Assembly: GCF_012641475.1 (NCBI RefSeq)
Contig: NZ_JABAIL010000002.1
Span: forward strand, 693,449-757,448
Length of the DNA stretch: 64,000 bases
Direction: 5' to 3'
From: Flammeovirga agarivorans
GTDB taxonomy: Bacteria > Bacteroidota > Bacteroidia > Cytophagales > Flammeovirgaceae
The position numbers were made by a program, and so were the translations under genes. The notes under the pieces were generated by a model. The model was not told the DNA's origin and ran no database searches. It was given only the letters and a program-made list of their open reading frames with translations. Positions 26,398-35,568 of this stretch are shown piece by piece. The number at the start of each line of letters is the position of its first letter. The first letter of the stretch is position 1.

Positions 26398-27039
26398 ATG
26401 ATTCAAAAAGTCGGTAGTATCGTTAGAGATAAACTATTCCCGAGTCTAACTTGGAAGAAAGAGCAAACAGATCAGCCTACAATCTATCTTACATTTGATG
26501 ATGGACCGATTCCAGAGATCACACCTTGGGTGCTTGAACAACTTTCTAATTACAATGCTAAGGCCACATTTTTCTGTGTGGGTGATAATATTAGGAAACA
26601 CCCTGAAATATATCAGAAAGTATTAAGTGAAGGACATACCGTTGGCAATCATACTTTCAATCATTTACAATATTGGAAAAATGGTCTAACTAAATATTTA
26701 GAAAATATTGAGGAGTGCCAAAAATGGCTAGAAAGTAACACCTTATTTAAAGGTCAATCACAAAAGAATCTTTTTAGACCTCCACATGGTCAAGTTGGAA
26801 AAAAGATGATTCGAGAAATTCTACCCAACTATGAGATGATCATGTGGCATGTGTTAACTCGAGACTATAATAAAAACTTCAAAAAAGAGAAATGTTTGTC
26901 TACTGCAATCAAGCTAACTGAAGACGGTTCGATTGTAGTTTTTCATGATAGTATTAAAGCAGAAAAGAATCTCAAGTATGTTTTACCTCGATTTTTAGCT
27001 CATTTTTCTAAAAAAGGTTATCATTTTGCCTCACTTTAA
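26398..27039 (+). CDS. NodB-type polysaccharide deacetylase
   Basis: A 213-residue carbohydrate esterase family 4 domain. Motif 1 is TFDDGP (D34, D35), motif 2 is GNHTFNH (H85, H89, metal ligands), motif 3 is RPPHGQ, and the C-terminal motif is VVFHDS. These are all the catalytic parts of Zn-dependent peptidoglycan/chitin deacetylases. No signal peptide or TM is evident, so a cytoplasmic or unusually exported location must be considered. The target glycan is unknown. Confidence 0.88.
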   Translation: MIQKVGSIVRDKLFPSLTWKKEQTDQPTIYLTFDDGPIPEITPWVLEQLSNYNAKATFFCVGDNIRKHPEIYQKVLSEGHTVGNHTFNHLQYWKNGLTKYLENIEECQKWLESNTLFKGQSQKNLFRPPHGQVGKKMIREILPNYEMIMWHVLTRDYNKNFKKEKCLSTAIKLTEDGSIVVFHDSIKAEKNLKYVLPRFLAHFSKKGYHFASL

Positions 27040-27080
27040 ATAAAGAGAATATATTTTTTAAAGTAGATGGTGAAAAAAAC

Positions 27081-27088
27081 TATATTTG
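27081..27088 (+). promoter_or_regulatory. Predicted -7 promoter box for the parA cluster
   Basis: TATATTTG, 30 bp before the parA ATG, third use of the same exact octamer in about 1 kb. Confidence 0.5.
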
Positions 27089-27118
27089 TGTTTACTAAGA
27101 ATTTAAGAAGGATACGCA

Positions 27119-27898
27119 ATGGGTAAGATCATAGCAGTAGCTAATCAAAAAGGCGGTGTTGGTAAAACCACAACAGCAGTTAATCTAGCAGCAAGTTTTG
27201 CTGCCATGGAATTTAATGCATTATTGGTAGACGCCGATCCACAAGCAAACTCTACTTCAGGATTAAACCTTGATCCTAAAGAAGAAAGAAAAAGTATTTA
27301 TAACTGCATGGTGGAAGACATCAATGTAGAAGATATAATTGTTAACTCTGAGTTTGATTATTTAGACATTATCCCTTCACATATCGATTTGGTAGGTGCG
27401 GAGATTGAAATGATTGATATTGAAGACAGAGAGAACAGAATGCTAAGAGCTTTAGAGCAAATTAAAGATAAATATGACTTTATCATTATTGACTGTTCGC
27501 CATCTCTTAACCTTATTACAGTAAATGCCCTTACAGCTGCAGACTCTGTTATTGTTCCTGTACAATGTGAGTTTTATGCACTTGAAGGCTTAGACAAATT
27601 ACTTAATACTATTAAGCTGATTCAATCTCGTTTGAATCCTAATTTATTAATAGAAGGAATTTTAATGACCATGTATGATACTCGTTTAAGATTATCCAAT
27701 CAGGTTATTGAAGAAGTGAAAAAGCACTTAGGTGACTTGGTGTTTGATGTTATTATTCCTAGAAATATTAAATTAAGTGAGGCACCTAGTTTTGGTGTTC
27801 CTGTAATTGCACACGATGCTGTTAGTAAAGGAGCTGTTTGCTATTTGAATTTGGCTCAGGAAATCCTTTCAAAAAACAAGATCGAAGTAAAAGCTTAA
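27119..27898 (+). CDS. parA: Chromosome-partitioning ATPase ParA (Soj)
   Basis: A 259-residue deviant Walker-A ATPase: ANQKGGVGKTTTAVNLA (signature K11 and K16), DADPQANST (A'), IIIDCSPSLN (Walker B). The short N-terminus without a DNA-binding domain is the chromosomal (type Ib) form. It moves origin regions together with ParB. First gene of a five-gene run with parB, a DUF5683 gene, dapB and lepB, an order common in Bacteroidota. Confidence 0.95.
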   Translation: MGKIIAVANQKGGVGKTTTAVNLAASFAAMEFNALLVDADPQANSTSGLNLDPKEERKSIYNCMVEDINVEDIIVNSEFDYLDIIPSHIDLVGAEIEMIDIEDRENRMLRALEQIKDKYDFIIIDCSPSLNLITVNALTAADSVIVPVQCEFYALEGLDKLLNTIKLIQSRLNPNLLIEGILMTMYDTRLRLSNQVIEEVKKHLGDLVFDVIIPRNIKLSEAPSFGVPVIAHDAVSKGAVCYLNLAQEILSKNKIEVKA

Positions 27899-27976
27899 AT
27901 AACCCCAAAATGATCCTGAAATAGTACAGCGATTATTTACACAATTTGATTAACTTATTGATTCGGCTGAATTATT

Positions 27977-28924
27977 ATGCCTGATAAACCAGAAAAGAAA
28001 ACATTAAAAAGAAGAAATGCATTGGGCAAAGGACTTGGTGCATTACTTGGAGATTCAAACAAAGCAGAATCTACTTCCTCTTCAACATCAGAAAAGGAAA
28101 CAGAAGCTGTATCTGTAAATATAGTTGAGAAACTAGATGAAATTGCTGTTGAGCATATAGATAGAAACCCATTTCAGCCAAGGCTTGAATTTCAAGATGA
28201 GGCATTAAGAGAACTTGCCGATTCTATTCGAGTTCAAGGCATAATTCAACCTATCACAGTAAGAAAATTAACGGAAAATCAATATCAGATTATTTCCGGT
28301 GAAAGACGTTGGAGAGCTTCAAAAATGGCAGGACTGGAAAAGATCCCTGCTTATGTAAGAGGTGCCAATGATACACAAATGCTAGAAATGGCATTGATTG
28401 AAAATATTCAGCGAGAGGATTTAAACCCTATTGAAGTTGCGATTTCCTACCAACGACTTATCGCTGAATGTGATCTAAAGCAAGAAGAACTTGGCGACAG
28501 AGTAGGCAAGAAAAGATCTACAGTAGCCAACTACTTACGTTTATTAAAGTTGCCACCAGAAATTCAGTCTGGTTTAAGAAAAGGCACTATTAGTATGGGG
28601 CATGCTAGAGCATTAGTAAATGTAAATAGTATAGAAGTGCAATTGGCACTTTTTGATATGATCGTAAAAAATGAGCTTTCTGTAAGAAAAACTGAAAACC
28701 TAGTACGTGATGTCATTCAAGGTAAAGATCTTGTAAATAATAAGACAGCTCAGAAGAATCAACCTTTAGACTTTGAGTTTAGTCGATTACAAAGAGACTT
28801 ATCTACACATTTTGGAACACAAATTAAAATCAAAAACTCATCAGAAGGTAAAGGCGAAATTAAAATTCCATACCAATCTGTTGAAGACCTTAACCGTATT
28901 TTAGACATTCTAAAAACTCACTGA
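27977..28924 (+). CDS. parB: Chromosome-partitioning protein ParB (Spo0J)
   Basis: A 315-residue protein. The N-terminal tail RRNALGKGLGALLGD is the ParA-stimulating LGKGLGxLLG peptide. ParB/Srx CTPase motifs follow: NPFQPRLEF, GIIQPITVRK and ISGERRWRASK (GERRxRA), then ENIQREDLNPIE. A helix-turn-helix, LGDRVGKKRSTVANYLRLL, binds parS. The C-terminal part dimerises. Its TGA stop overlaps the next ATG (TGATG). I saw no 16-bp parS palindrome in this window. Confidence 0.95.
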   Translation: MPDKPEKKTLKRRNALGKGLGALLGDSNKAESTSSSTSEKETEAVSVNIVEKLDEIAVEHIDRNPFQPRLEFQDEALRELADSIRVQGIIQPITVRKLTENQYQIISGERRWRASKMAGLEKIPAYVRGANDTQMLEMALIENIQREDLNPIEVAISYQRLIAECDLKQEELGDRVGKKRSTVANYLRLLKLPPEIQSGLRKGTISMGHARALVNVNSIEVQLALFDMIVKNELSVRKTENLVRDVIQGKDLVNNKTAQKNQPLDFEFSRLQRDLSTHFGTQIKIKNSSEGKGEIKIPYQSVEDLNRILDILKTH

Positions 28925-29637
28925 TGTCGAGCAATCGCACTTATTATATTATTCTATCATTATTTAGTCTATTCTTTTTAACTATTAACTCCTCTTATTC
29001 TCAAACTGTTACCGATTCAACAACAGTAGAAGAGAAAGAGTTAACTGCGGAAGAAAAAAGAGAATTAAATCAAAAATCAATTGATTCCTTGACCTCTATT
29101 AAACAGGTTCCGAATCATATTGATCCAAATGAGAGGAAGCGAAAGAAAAAGACTCAGTACAAATCTCTGACCGAGCCTACGAAAGCATCGTTTTATACGA
29201 TTGTAATTCCTGGACTCGGTCAGATTTATAACGACAAAGCCTGGAAAATCCCTATCTTATATGGTGGTTTTGCTGTCTTTGGATACTTTATTAAGTTCAA
29301 CCATACCAACTATATACAGAGTAGTCATTGGTTGGCTTACAAATCGGATGCTGATCCGACAAACGACGATCTTATTCCAGAAGAATATAGAGGTCTTTCG
29401 GAAGACAACTTAAGCTCAAGAAGGGATCGTTTTCGTAGGGATAGAGACTTCATGATTATTGTAGCATGTGGTTGGTACCTACTTGGAGCATTAGATGCTG
29501 CTGTAGATCAACACATGAGATACTATGATGTAAGTGAAGATTTATCACTTAAAATTGCTCCTTCTGCTATTCAAGATCCTTACAGTGGACTTCCTGCATT
29601 GGGCGCAAGGTTAACATTACAATTGAACACTAAATAA
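28924..29637 (+). CDS. DUF5683 membrane protein
   Basis: A 237-residue protein with a signal-like N-terminal segment (ending ...NSSYSQT), a charged stretch, and the conserved block TKASFYTIVIPGLGQIYNDKAWKIPILYGGFAVFGYFI. The PGLGQxYNxxxWKxPIxY pattern is the core of DUF5683, a Bacteroidota family of unknown function. A second hydrophobic segment is at about residues 177-195. Translationally coupled to parB and always near parB/dapB/lepB in the genomes I recall, which hints at an envelope role, but none is established. Confidence 0.75.
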   Translation: MSSNRTYYIILSLFSLFFLTINSSYSQTVTDSTTVEEKELTAEEKRELNQKSIDSLTSIKQVPNHIDPNERKRKKKTQYKSLTEPTKASFYTIVIPGLGQIYNDKAWKIPILYGGFAVFGYFIKFNHTNYIQSSHWLAYKSDADPTNDDLIPEEYRGLSEDNLSSRRDRFRRDRDFMIIVACGWYLLGALDAAVDQHMRYYDVSEDLSLKIAPSAIQDPYSGLPALGARLTLQLNTK

Positions 29638-29645
29638 TAAAACAA

Positions 29646-30371
29646 ATGAATTTTTTATTAATCGGCTACGGTAAAATGGGTAAAACCATTGAGGGTATAT
29701 TACAAGAAAGAGGTCATCGTGTAGTAATGGTTATCGATATGGATAATCGTGCTGATTTAGAGACATTAGATCCTGCAACTGTAGATGTAGCGATTGAATT
29801 TACTCAACCTAGCTCTGCATATGGCAATATTAAAACTTGTCTTGATAAAGGAATCCGTGTAGTCTCTGGTACTACAGGCTGGTTAGATAAAAAAGATGAA
29901 ATTGAATTAACGACTAAAAATAATAAGACAGCATTTTTCTATGCTTCAAATTATAGTTTAGGCGTAAATATCTTCTTTGCTTTAAATAAAAAATTAGCAA
30001 AAATGATGTCTGCATTCAATAAAGAATATAAATCTTCAATGGTAGAAATTCACCATACGCAAAAGTTAGATGCTCCTTCTGGAACAGCAATTACTCTAGC
30101 TGAAGGTGTAATTGAAAACTTTGCAGGAGTAGACAAGTGGACATTAAAAGGTGAAGACGCTGCTGTTGACAATGGTATTGAGATTGAAGCGGTTCGTGAA
30201 CCAGAGGTACCAGGTACCCATGAAGTAACTTACGAATCTGAGATCGATCGTATCGATATTAAGCATACTGCTCATTCAAGAAAAGGTTTTGCTTTAGGAG
30301 CTGTTTTAGCTGGAGAATGGTTACACCAAAAAGAAGGTATTTTCGGAATGGAAGATATGCTTGACTTATAA
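29646..30371 (+). CDS. dapB: 4-Hydroxy-tetrahydrodipicolinate reductase DapB
   Basis: A 241-residue enzyme. The NAD(P) loop is GYGKMGKTIEGIL, then VSGTTGW (GTTG motif), ASNYSLGVNIFFALNK, and the catalytic EIHHTQKLDAPSGTA (His and Lys of the E[IL]HHxxKxDxPSGTA signature). It catalyses the second step of the lysine/diaminopimelate branch, feeding peptidoglycan. It lies 8 bp after the DUF5683 gene. Confidence 0.95.
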   Translation: MNFLLIGYGKMGKTIEGILQERGHRVVMVIDMDNRADLETLDPATVDVAIEFTQPSSAYGNIKTCLDKGIRVVSGTTGWLDKKDEIELTTKNNKTAFFYASNYSLGVNIFFALNKKLAKMMSAFNKEYKSSMVEIHHTQKLDAPSGTAITLAEGVIENFAGVDKWTLKGEDAAVDNGIEIEAVREPEVPGTHEVTYESEIDRIDIKHTAHSRKGFALGAVLAGEWLHQKEGIFGMEDMLDL

Positions 30372-30381
30372 TAAAGGGATA

Positions 30382-31656
30382 ATGAGTAAAAAAGAAACTA
30401 AGAAAGGATTTTTAAAAGAATGGGGAGATGCACTACTTTTTGCTGTAGTTGCTGCCACATTTATTCGTTGGGTTGCTTTTGAAGCGTTTACGATCCCTAC
30501 TTCATCAATGGAGAAGTCTCTTTACATTGGTGATTACTTATTTGTAAGTAAGTTACATTATGGACCAAGAACGCCAAAAACTCCTCTTCAAGTACCTTTA
30601 ACACATCAAAAAATCTGGGGAACTGACATTAATTCATTTTCTGATTTAATTCAATTGCCTCAATTTAGATTACCTGGATTTAGTTCAGTACAAAACAATG
30701 ATGTAGTTGTATTCAACTACCCTGCTGAAGAAAATGATTATCCATCAGACTTAAAAACCAATTATATCAAAAGATGTATTGGTATTGCTGGTGATGATAT
30801 TCAAATCAAAGACCAAGTGGTTTCTATCAATGGTCAGGTTGTAGACTACCCTGAGTATATCAAACTACAAACTGATTATACGGTAAAAACAAAACAACCG
30901 CTAGGTCTTAAGTTTTTAGAGGACAACAACCTTTATTACAACATCGACAATATAGCTAGGTTCCCTACTCTTCAGAACGAGGCAGCATTAAGAGAATATA
31001 TGATTCGTCAAGGTGCTACCAACTTCTATGGTAACTTGACTAAATCTAAAGATGGTATTTATACATATCATCACTTGAACTTAACAGATGAACAAGTGGC
31101 TGCTCTTAAAGCCTCTGAACTTGTTGTAGCTGTTGAAAAAATGATTGACAATTCACGTTTCAGAATCTTTGGTAATGCTGTAAACGAATGGACAACTGAT
31201 AACTTTGGTCCATTACATATTCCAAAAGAAGGAGAAACGGTGAGCATTAATGAAAGTAACTGGCCTTATTACAAGGATATCATCCAAAAATATGAGGAAA
31301 ATGAAAACCCTCAATTTAAAGATGGTAAACTTTATATTGGTGGTCAGGTTCAAGAAAGCTATACCATCCAACAAGATTACTATTTTATGATGGGTGATAA
31401 CAGACACAACTCACTGGATTCTAGATTCTGGGGTTTTGTTCCTGAAGATCATATTATTGGTAAAGCTGTGATGGTTTGGATGTCAAACGATCCAAATCCT
31501 CAAACTGGAAGCATCCGTTGGAACAGATTATTACACATCATTGATAGTGACTTCCAACTTCCTGTAGCAGTGAAGTTTATTATCGGAGCTTTATTCTTTG
31601 GAATGATTATCTTCTTCTCAATCAGAGATAATAGAAAGAAAAACAACAACCTATAA
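30382..31656 (+). CDS. lepB: Signal peptidase I (Bacteroidota long form)
   Basis: From ATG 30382 the protein has 424 residues. The N-terminal TM (ALLFAVVAATFIRWVAF) is followed by box B IPTSSMEKSL with the catalytic Ser42. Box D YIKRCIGIAGD supplies the general base K130, and box E GDNRHNSLDSRFWGFVPEDHIIGKAV completes the site. About 200 residues separate boxes D and E, far more than in E. coli, as in other Bacteroidota LepB. A C-terminal TM is present (FIIGALFFGMIIFFS). The open frame reaches back to a TTG inside dapB, but ATG 30382 is the sensible start. Confidence 0.93.
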   Translation: MSKKETKKGFLKEWGDALLFAVVAATFIRWVAFEAFTIPTSSMEKSLYIGDYLFVSKLHYGPRTPKTPLQVPLTHQKIWGTDINSFSDLIQLPQFRLPGFSSVQNNDVVVFNYPAEENDYPSDLKTNYIKRCIGIAGDDIQIKDQVVSINGQVVDYPEYIKLQTDYTVKTKQPLGLKFLEDNNLYYNIDNIARFPTLQNEAALREYMIRQGATNFYGNLTKSKDGIYTYHHLNLTDEQVAALKASELVVAVEKMIDNSRFRIFGNAVNEWTTDNFGPLHIPKEGETVSINESNWPYYKDIIQKYEENENPQFKDGKLYIGGQVQESYTIQQDYYFMMGDNRHNSLDSRFWGFVPEDHIIGKAVMVWMSNDPNPQTGSIRWNRLLHIIDSDFQLPVAVKFIIGALFFGMIIFFSIRDNRKKNNNL

Positions 31657-31675
31657 GGTAATACTTTATACTTAC

Positions 31676-31710
31676 GCCGAAGCTATTAGAAGAATAGCTT
31701 CGGCTTTTTT
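31676..31710 (+). terminator. Terminator after lepB
   Basis: GCCGAAGCTATT (31676-31687) and AATAGCTTCGGC (31693-31704) form a 12-bp stem followed by TTTTTT. It closes the parA-lepB unit. Confidence 0.9.
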
Positions 31711-31747
31711 ACACAACAACCATCATATATAACCAACAATATTTGAA

Positions 31748-33928
31748 ATGAAAAAATACTTTCACATTCTCCTATTTGCATGTGTGATCGTACCTTCATC
31801 GGTATTTGCACATGAAGGGATGTGGCTACCGTCACTCCTACAACAACTTAACGAGGAAGACATGAAAGCTAATGGCTTTAAATTGTCTGCTGAAGATATC
31901 TACTCTGTAAACAAGTCCAGTATGAAAGATGCTGTGGTTTGGTTTGGTAGAGGTTGTACAGGCGAAGTAGTCTCAGATCAAGGCCTAATTTTAACCAACC
32001 ATCACTGTGGTTATGGACAAATCCAATCGCATTCCACTGTAAAAGATGATTTACTTACAAATGGTTTCGCTGCTCAATCTTTTGGAGAAGAGCTTCCTAA
32101 CTCTGGGTTAACAGTTTCTTTTGTAGTTCGAATTGATGACGTAACATCTAAAGTTCTTGCAGGAGTTAAAGACGGAATGCCAGAAGACAAACGTCAAGGA
32201 ATTATAGACGAAAACATTAAAAAAGTAGGTGATGCAGCTGTAAAAGGAACACATTACAATTACATCATCAAGCCTTTCTTTTATGGCAACGAGTACTACA
32301 TGTTTACAATGGAAACTTTCAAAGATATCCGTTTAGTGTTTGCTCCTCCATCTTCAATTGGTAAGTTTGGTGGTGATACCGACAACTGGGTATGGCCACG
32401 TCATACAGGTGACTTCTCTATCTTTAGAATCTATGCTGATAAAGATGGTAAACCTGCAGAATATTCAAAGGATAACGTACCATACAAACCTAAATACCAT
32501 TTCCCAATTTCATTGAATGGTGTTAAACCTGACGACTTTACTATGGTTTATGGTTTCCCTGGAAGAACGCAACAGTACTTACCATCGGAAGGCGTTTCTT
32601 ATGTAGTGAATACTTCTAATCCTATTAAAATCGCGATGCGTGAAAAAACTATCGAGATTTTAGATAAAAACATGGCTGCTAGTGACGAAGTAAGAATCAA
32701 GTATTCTGCTAAAAAAGCAAGAGTAGCTAATGCTTATAAAAAATGGATTGGTGAAAGTAAAGGACTAAAACGTCTTGATGCCATCAATAAGAAAGAAGAA
32801 CAAGAAAAAATGTTCGAAGAAGCAGTTAAAAATAAGCCAGAATATGCTTCTTTATTAGAAAGCTTCAAGAAAGAATTTGCTGAGGTTGAAAAATACCAAC
32901 TTGCCAGAGACCTATACATTGAAGAAATGTATTATGGCCCAGAAGTTTTACGCTTTGCTCTAGGTTTTAGTGAACTGAAATCTTTACAAGCAGGTAGCCC
33001 TGAAATGACAAAAACAATTGCTGCATTAAAGAATAAAGCAAAAGGTTTTTATAAAAACTATGATAAAGCAACGGATCAAGAAATATTTGTTTCTGCTTCT
33101 ACACTTTACTCTGGAGCAATCGATGCCAGTTTCTTACCAGATGAATTCTTAAAAGCTAAAGAAAAAGGGTCATTTGATAAACTAGCTGGATCTATTTATA
33201 AGAAGAGTATTTTCGCTAATCAAGAGAAATTAATGACACTATTAGATGGTTCTGAAGCTTCTATCTATGCTAAAATTAAAAAAGACCCTGCTTTTGTTTT
33301 AGCAAAAGAGATTTATGACATCTATGCGACTCAAATTGTTCCTGATTACCGTAGATTGACAGAAGAGATTGACTTATCTATGCGTACATATGTAAAAGCA
33401 TTAAGAGAAGTTTTCCCTAATAGAGAATACGTTGCTAACAACAAAGGAGCCAGCAAAAAATATTGGTCGGATGCCAATTCTACTCTTAGAGTTACATATG
33501 GCAAGATCGAAGGCTCTGAACCTCGTGATGGTGTAGAATTTAAATATTACACTACTCTAGAAGGTGTTATGGAAAAAAGGTTAACTGATGTACCAATGAC
33601 ACATGAGTTCTATGTTCCTCAAAAGCTTATGGATCTTTACAAATCAAAAGACTATGGGCAGTATGGAGAAGATGGAAAAATGATCGTTTGTATTACAGGT
33701 TCGAACCATACTACTGGCGGCAACTCTGGTTCTCCAGTAATTAATGCGGAAGGACAACTCATCGGTATCAACTTTGATAGAACTTGGGAATCTACAATGT
33801 CAGACTTAATGTTTGACCCAGTGAAATGTAGAAACATTATTGTTGATATCCGCTATGTTTTATTTGTTGTGGATAAATTTGGTAACTGCCCTCGTTTAAT
33901 TGAAGAAATGACATTAGTGAAACAGTAA
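31748..33928 (+). CDS. S46-family dipeptidyl-peptidase, DPP11-like (Asp/Glu-specific)
   Basis: A 726-residue exported serine peptidase with a signal peptide ending ...SVFA and the mature part starting HEGMWLPSLL. Catalytic His is H85 in TNHHCGYG, and catalytic Ser is S660 in TGGNSGSP. In Porphyromonas gingivalis DPP11 an Arg 18 residues after the Ser sets the preference for acidic P1 residues, while DPP7 has Gly there. Here residue 678, also 18 after the Ser, is Arg (NFDRTWE). This predicts release of dipeptides ending in Asp or Glu. Periplasmic nutrition enzyme, monocistronic with terminators on both sides. Confidence 0.92.
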   Translation: MKKYFHILLFACVIVPSSVFAHEGMWLPSLLQQLNEEDMKANGFKLSAEDIYSVNKSSMKDAVVWFGRGCTGEVVSDQGLILTNHHCGYGQIQSHSTVKDDLLTNGFAAQSFGEELPNSGLTVSFVVRIDDVTSKVLAGVKDGMPEDKRQGIIDENIKKVGDAAVKGTHYNYIIKPFFYGNEYYMFTMETFKDIRLVFAPPSSIGKFGGDTDNWVWPRHTGDFSIFRIYADKDGKPAEYSKDNVPYKPKYHFPISLNGVKPDDFTMVYGFPGRTQQYLPSEGVSYVVNTSNPIKIAMREKTIEILDKNMAASDEVRIKYSAKKARVANAYKKWIGESKGLKRLDAINKKEEQEKMFEEAVKNKPEYASLLESFKKEFAEVEKYQLARDLYIEEMYYGPEVLRFALGFSELKSLQAGSPEMTKTIAALKNKAKGFYKNYDKATDQEIFVSASTLYSGAIDASFLPDEFLKAKEKGSFDKLAGSIYKKSIFANQEKLMTLLDGSEASIYAKIKKDPAFVLAKEIYDIYATQIVPDYRRLTEEIDLSMRTYVKALREVFPNREYVANNKGASKKYWSDANSTLRVTYGKIEGSEPRDGVEFKYYTTLEGVMEKRLTDVPMTHEFYVPQKLMDLYKSKDYGQYGEDGKMIVCITGSNHTTGGNSGSPVINAEGQLIGINFDRTWESTMSDLMFDPVKCRNIIVDIRYVLFVVDKFGNCPRLIEEMTLVKQ

Positions 33929-33944
33929 TCTAATTTTCATTTAT

Positions 33945-33985
33945 AAAAAAGCCTTGATCGTTAATGTTACGATCAAGGCTTTTTT
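33945..33985. terminator. Bidirectional terminator between the S46 peptidase and TerB-like genes
   Basis: Perfect 16-base arms AAAAAAGCCTTGATCG (33945-33960) and CGATCAAGGCTTTTTT (33970-33985) with a 9-base loop. Confidence 0.92.
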
Positions 33986-33988
33986 CTT

Positions 33989-34438
33989 TTATTCTAAATT
34001 TAATCTTTCTGTCAATTCTTCAATTGCTTCTTCTTCATCATCACAAACTCCATCAGAAGCTTCAGCAAACAAATGAAGGATATCCAAGATATCTTCTTTT
34101 TCATCATCGTTTTCCTCCAGATAACTATGTAAAGTATCCAAAAATGGTTCTTTCCACTTATCTAGAGATTTCACTAAGTATTCAAGCTCCTGAAAATATG
34201 TTTTTTGGAGACTATCCAACTCAGGTTTTGTTAAAGAGCTTTTGTAAGCATCAGCCATAAATTTTGACAAATACTTTACAAAGACCCATTCTTCTTCATC
34301 GACTACCCCATCAGAGGCAACAATCAATAAACATGGGAAATAAGTAAATAGTGTCTGAAAATGTTCTCTTGAAATGTCAACATTATTAGTAGCTATATAT
34401 TGTGCGTAGAGCTCTTCTGTTTTTTTGTGTGCACTCAT
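33989..34438 (-). CDS. TerB-like acidic helical protein
   Basis: A 149-residue acidic, helical protein with two copies of the motif ASDGxxDxEE: LIVASDGVVDEEEWVF (residues about 39-54) and FAEASDGVCDDEEEAI (about 123-138). This is the acidic metal-binding helix pair of the TerB / DnaJ-N fold. TerB proteins are linked to tellurite resistance and envelope stress, but solitary ones have no proven role. No ter neighbours are present. Confidence 0.65.
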   Translation of the reverse strand: MSAHKKTEELYAQYIATNNVDISREHFQTLFTYFPCLLIVASDGVVDEEEWVFVKYLSKFMADAYKSSLTKPELDSLQKTYFQELEYLVKSLDKWKEPFLDTLHSYLEENDDEKEDILDILHLFAEASDGVCDDEEEAIEELTERLNLE

Positions 34439-34510
34439 AGTTATTTCAAAATAGTTTTCAATGTCAGTTAATGTGTGAGAAAATTGTTAGGGTGTTCAAA
34501 ACTATAATAG

Positions 34511-34518
34511 TAATTTTG
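34511..34518 (+). promoter_or_regulatory. Predicted -7 promoter box for tsaD
   Basis: TAATTTTG fits TAnnTTTG, 24 bp before ATG 34543. It lies inside the longer open frame from 34471, supporting the shorter tsaD start. Confidence 0.5.
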
Positions 34519-34542
34519 CCTTTCAAAGCAAAGTTAAATAGA

Positions 34543-35562
34543 ATGAGCGGAACAATCCTAGCTATAGAATCATCTTGTGATGAAACATCAGCATCAGTAG
34601 TCAAAAATGGTACTGTACTTAGTAATATAGTATCTACACAAGAAGTACACCAAAAATATGGTGGTGTAGTTCCTGAATTGGCTTCTAGAGCACATCAAAA
34701 AAATATTCTTCCTGTTGTCAGTGCTGCTTTAGATGATGCAGGTGTTGAGAAAAAGGACCTTGATGCTGTTGCTTTTACTAAAGGACCTGGTCTTCTTGGA
34801 GCATTACTGGTAGGTACTTCATTTGCTAAAGGTATGGCTATGGCACTTGATATTCCATTGATTGGAGTAAACCATATGCAAGCACACATTCTTGCTCATT
34901 TTATTGATGATCCAAAACCGAACTTCCCATTTTTATGTTTAACAGTGAGTGGAGGCCATACTCAATTGGTTGTAGTTCACTCTCCTCTAAATATGGAAAT
35001 TGTAGGTGAAACAATAGATGATGCTGTTGGTGAGGCTTTTGATAAAACAGCCAAAATCATGGGATTAGATTATCCTGGTGGTCCATTGATTGATAAATAT
35101 GCGAAAGAGGGTGACCCGCTAAAATATGAATTCCCTAATGTAAATATTCCAGAGTATAATTTCTCTTTCAGTGGAATTAAAACGGCATTCTTGAACTTCC
35201 TTAGAAAGGAATCTCAGAAGGATGAAAACTTTGTGAAAGATAATATGGCAGATCTCTGTGCTAGTATTCAATACACTCTTATTAAAATTCTTATGAAGAA
35301 ATTGATTAAAGCTTCTAAGGATTTAAATATTAAAGAAATTGGTATTGCCGGTGGTGTTTCTGCAAATTCATCACTAAGAAATACTATATTAGAGGAAGGA
35401 AAAAAGAGAGGGTGGAATGTTTTTATCCCTGAATTTGAACATTGTACTGATAATGCTGCTATGATTGCTATGGCTGCCCACTATCAATACGAAGGAAAAG
35501 ATTTCGAAGCTTTAAATACATCTCCTAATCCTCGATTAAAATTTACAGGATCAGAAAAGTAA
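34543..35562 (+). CDS. tsaD: tRNA N6-threonylcarbamoyladenosine synthase subunit TsaD
   Basis: From ATG 34543 the protein has 339 residues and starts in the family way (MSGTILAIESSCDETS). The metal-binding HMQAH is at H111/H115, followed by LTVSGGHTQLV and FSGIKTAFLNF, and the C-terminal CTDNAAMIAMAA. With TsaB/E/C it makes t6A37 in tRNAs reading ANN codons. It starts a small operon with the next gene 6 bp downstream. Confidence 0.95.
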   Translation: MSGTILAIESSCDETSASVVKNGTVLSNIVSTQEVHQKYGGVVPELASRAHQKNILPVVSAALDDAGVEKKDLDAVAFTKGPGLLGALLVGTSFAKGMAMALDIPLIGVNHMQAHILAHFIDDPKPNFPFLCLTVSGGHTQLVVVHSPLNMEIVGETIDDAVGEAFDKTAKIMGLDYPGGPLIDKYAKEGDPLKYEFPNVNIPEYNFSFSGIKTAFLNFLRKESQKDENFVKDNMADLCASIQYTLIKILMKKLIKASKDLNIKEIGIAGGVSANSSLRNTILEEGKKRGWNVFIPEFEHCTDNAAMIAMAAHYQYEGKDFEALNTSPNPRLKFTGSEK

Positions 35563-35568
35563 GAACTA

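Noticed and set aside
27899-27976. parS site near parA-parB
   Set aside because: No TGTTTCACGTGAAACA-like palindrome here or elsewhere in the window by eye.
34471-34542. 24-codon N-terminal extension of tsaD
   Set aside because: TsaD proteins start at the MSGTILAIESS equivalent, and a promoter-like box lies inside the extension.
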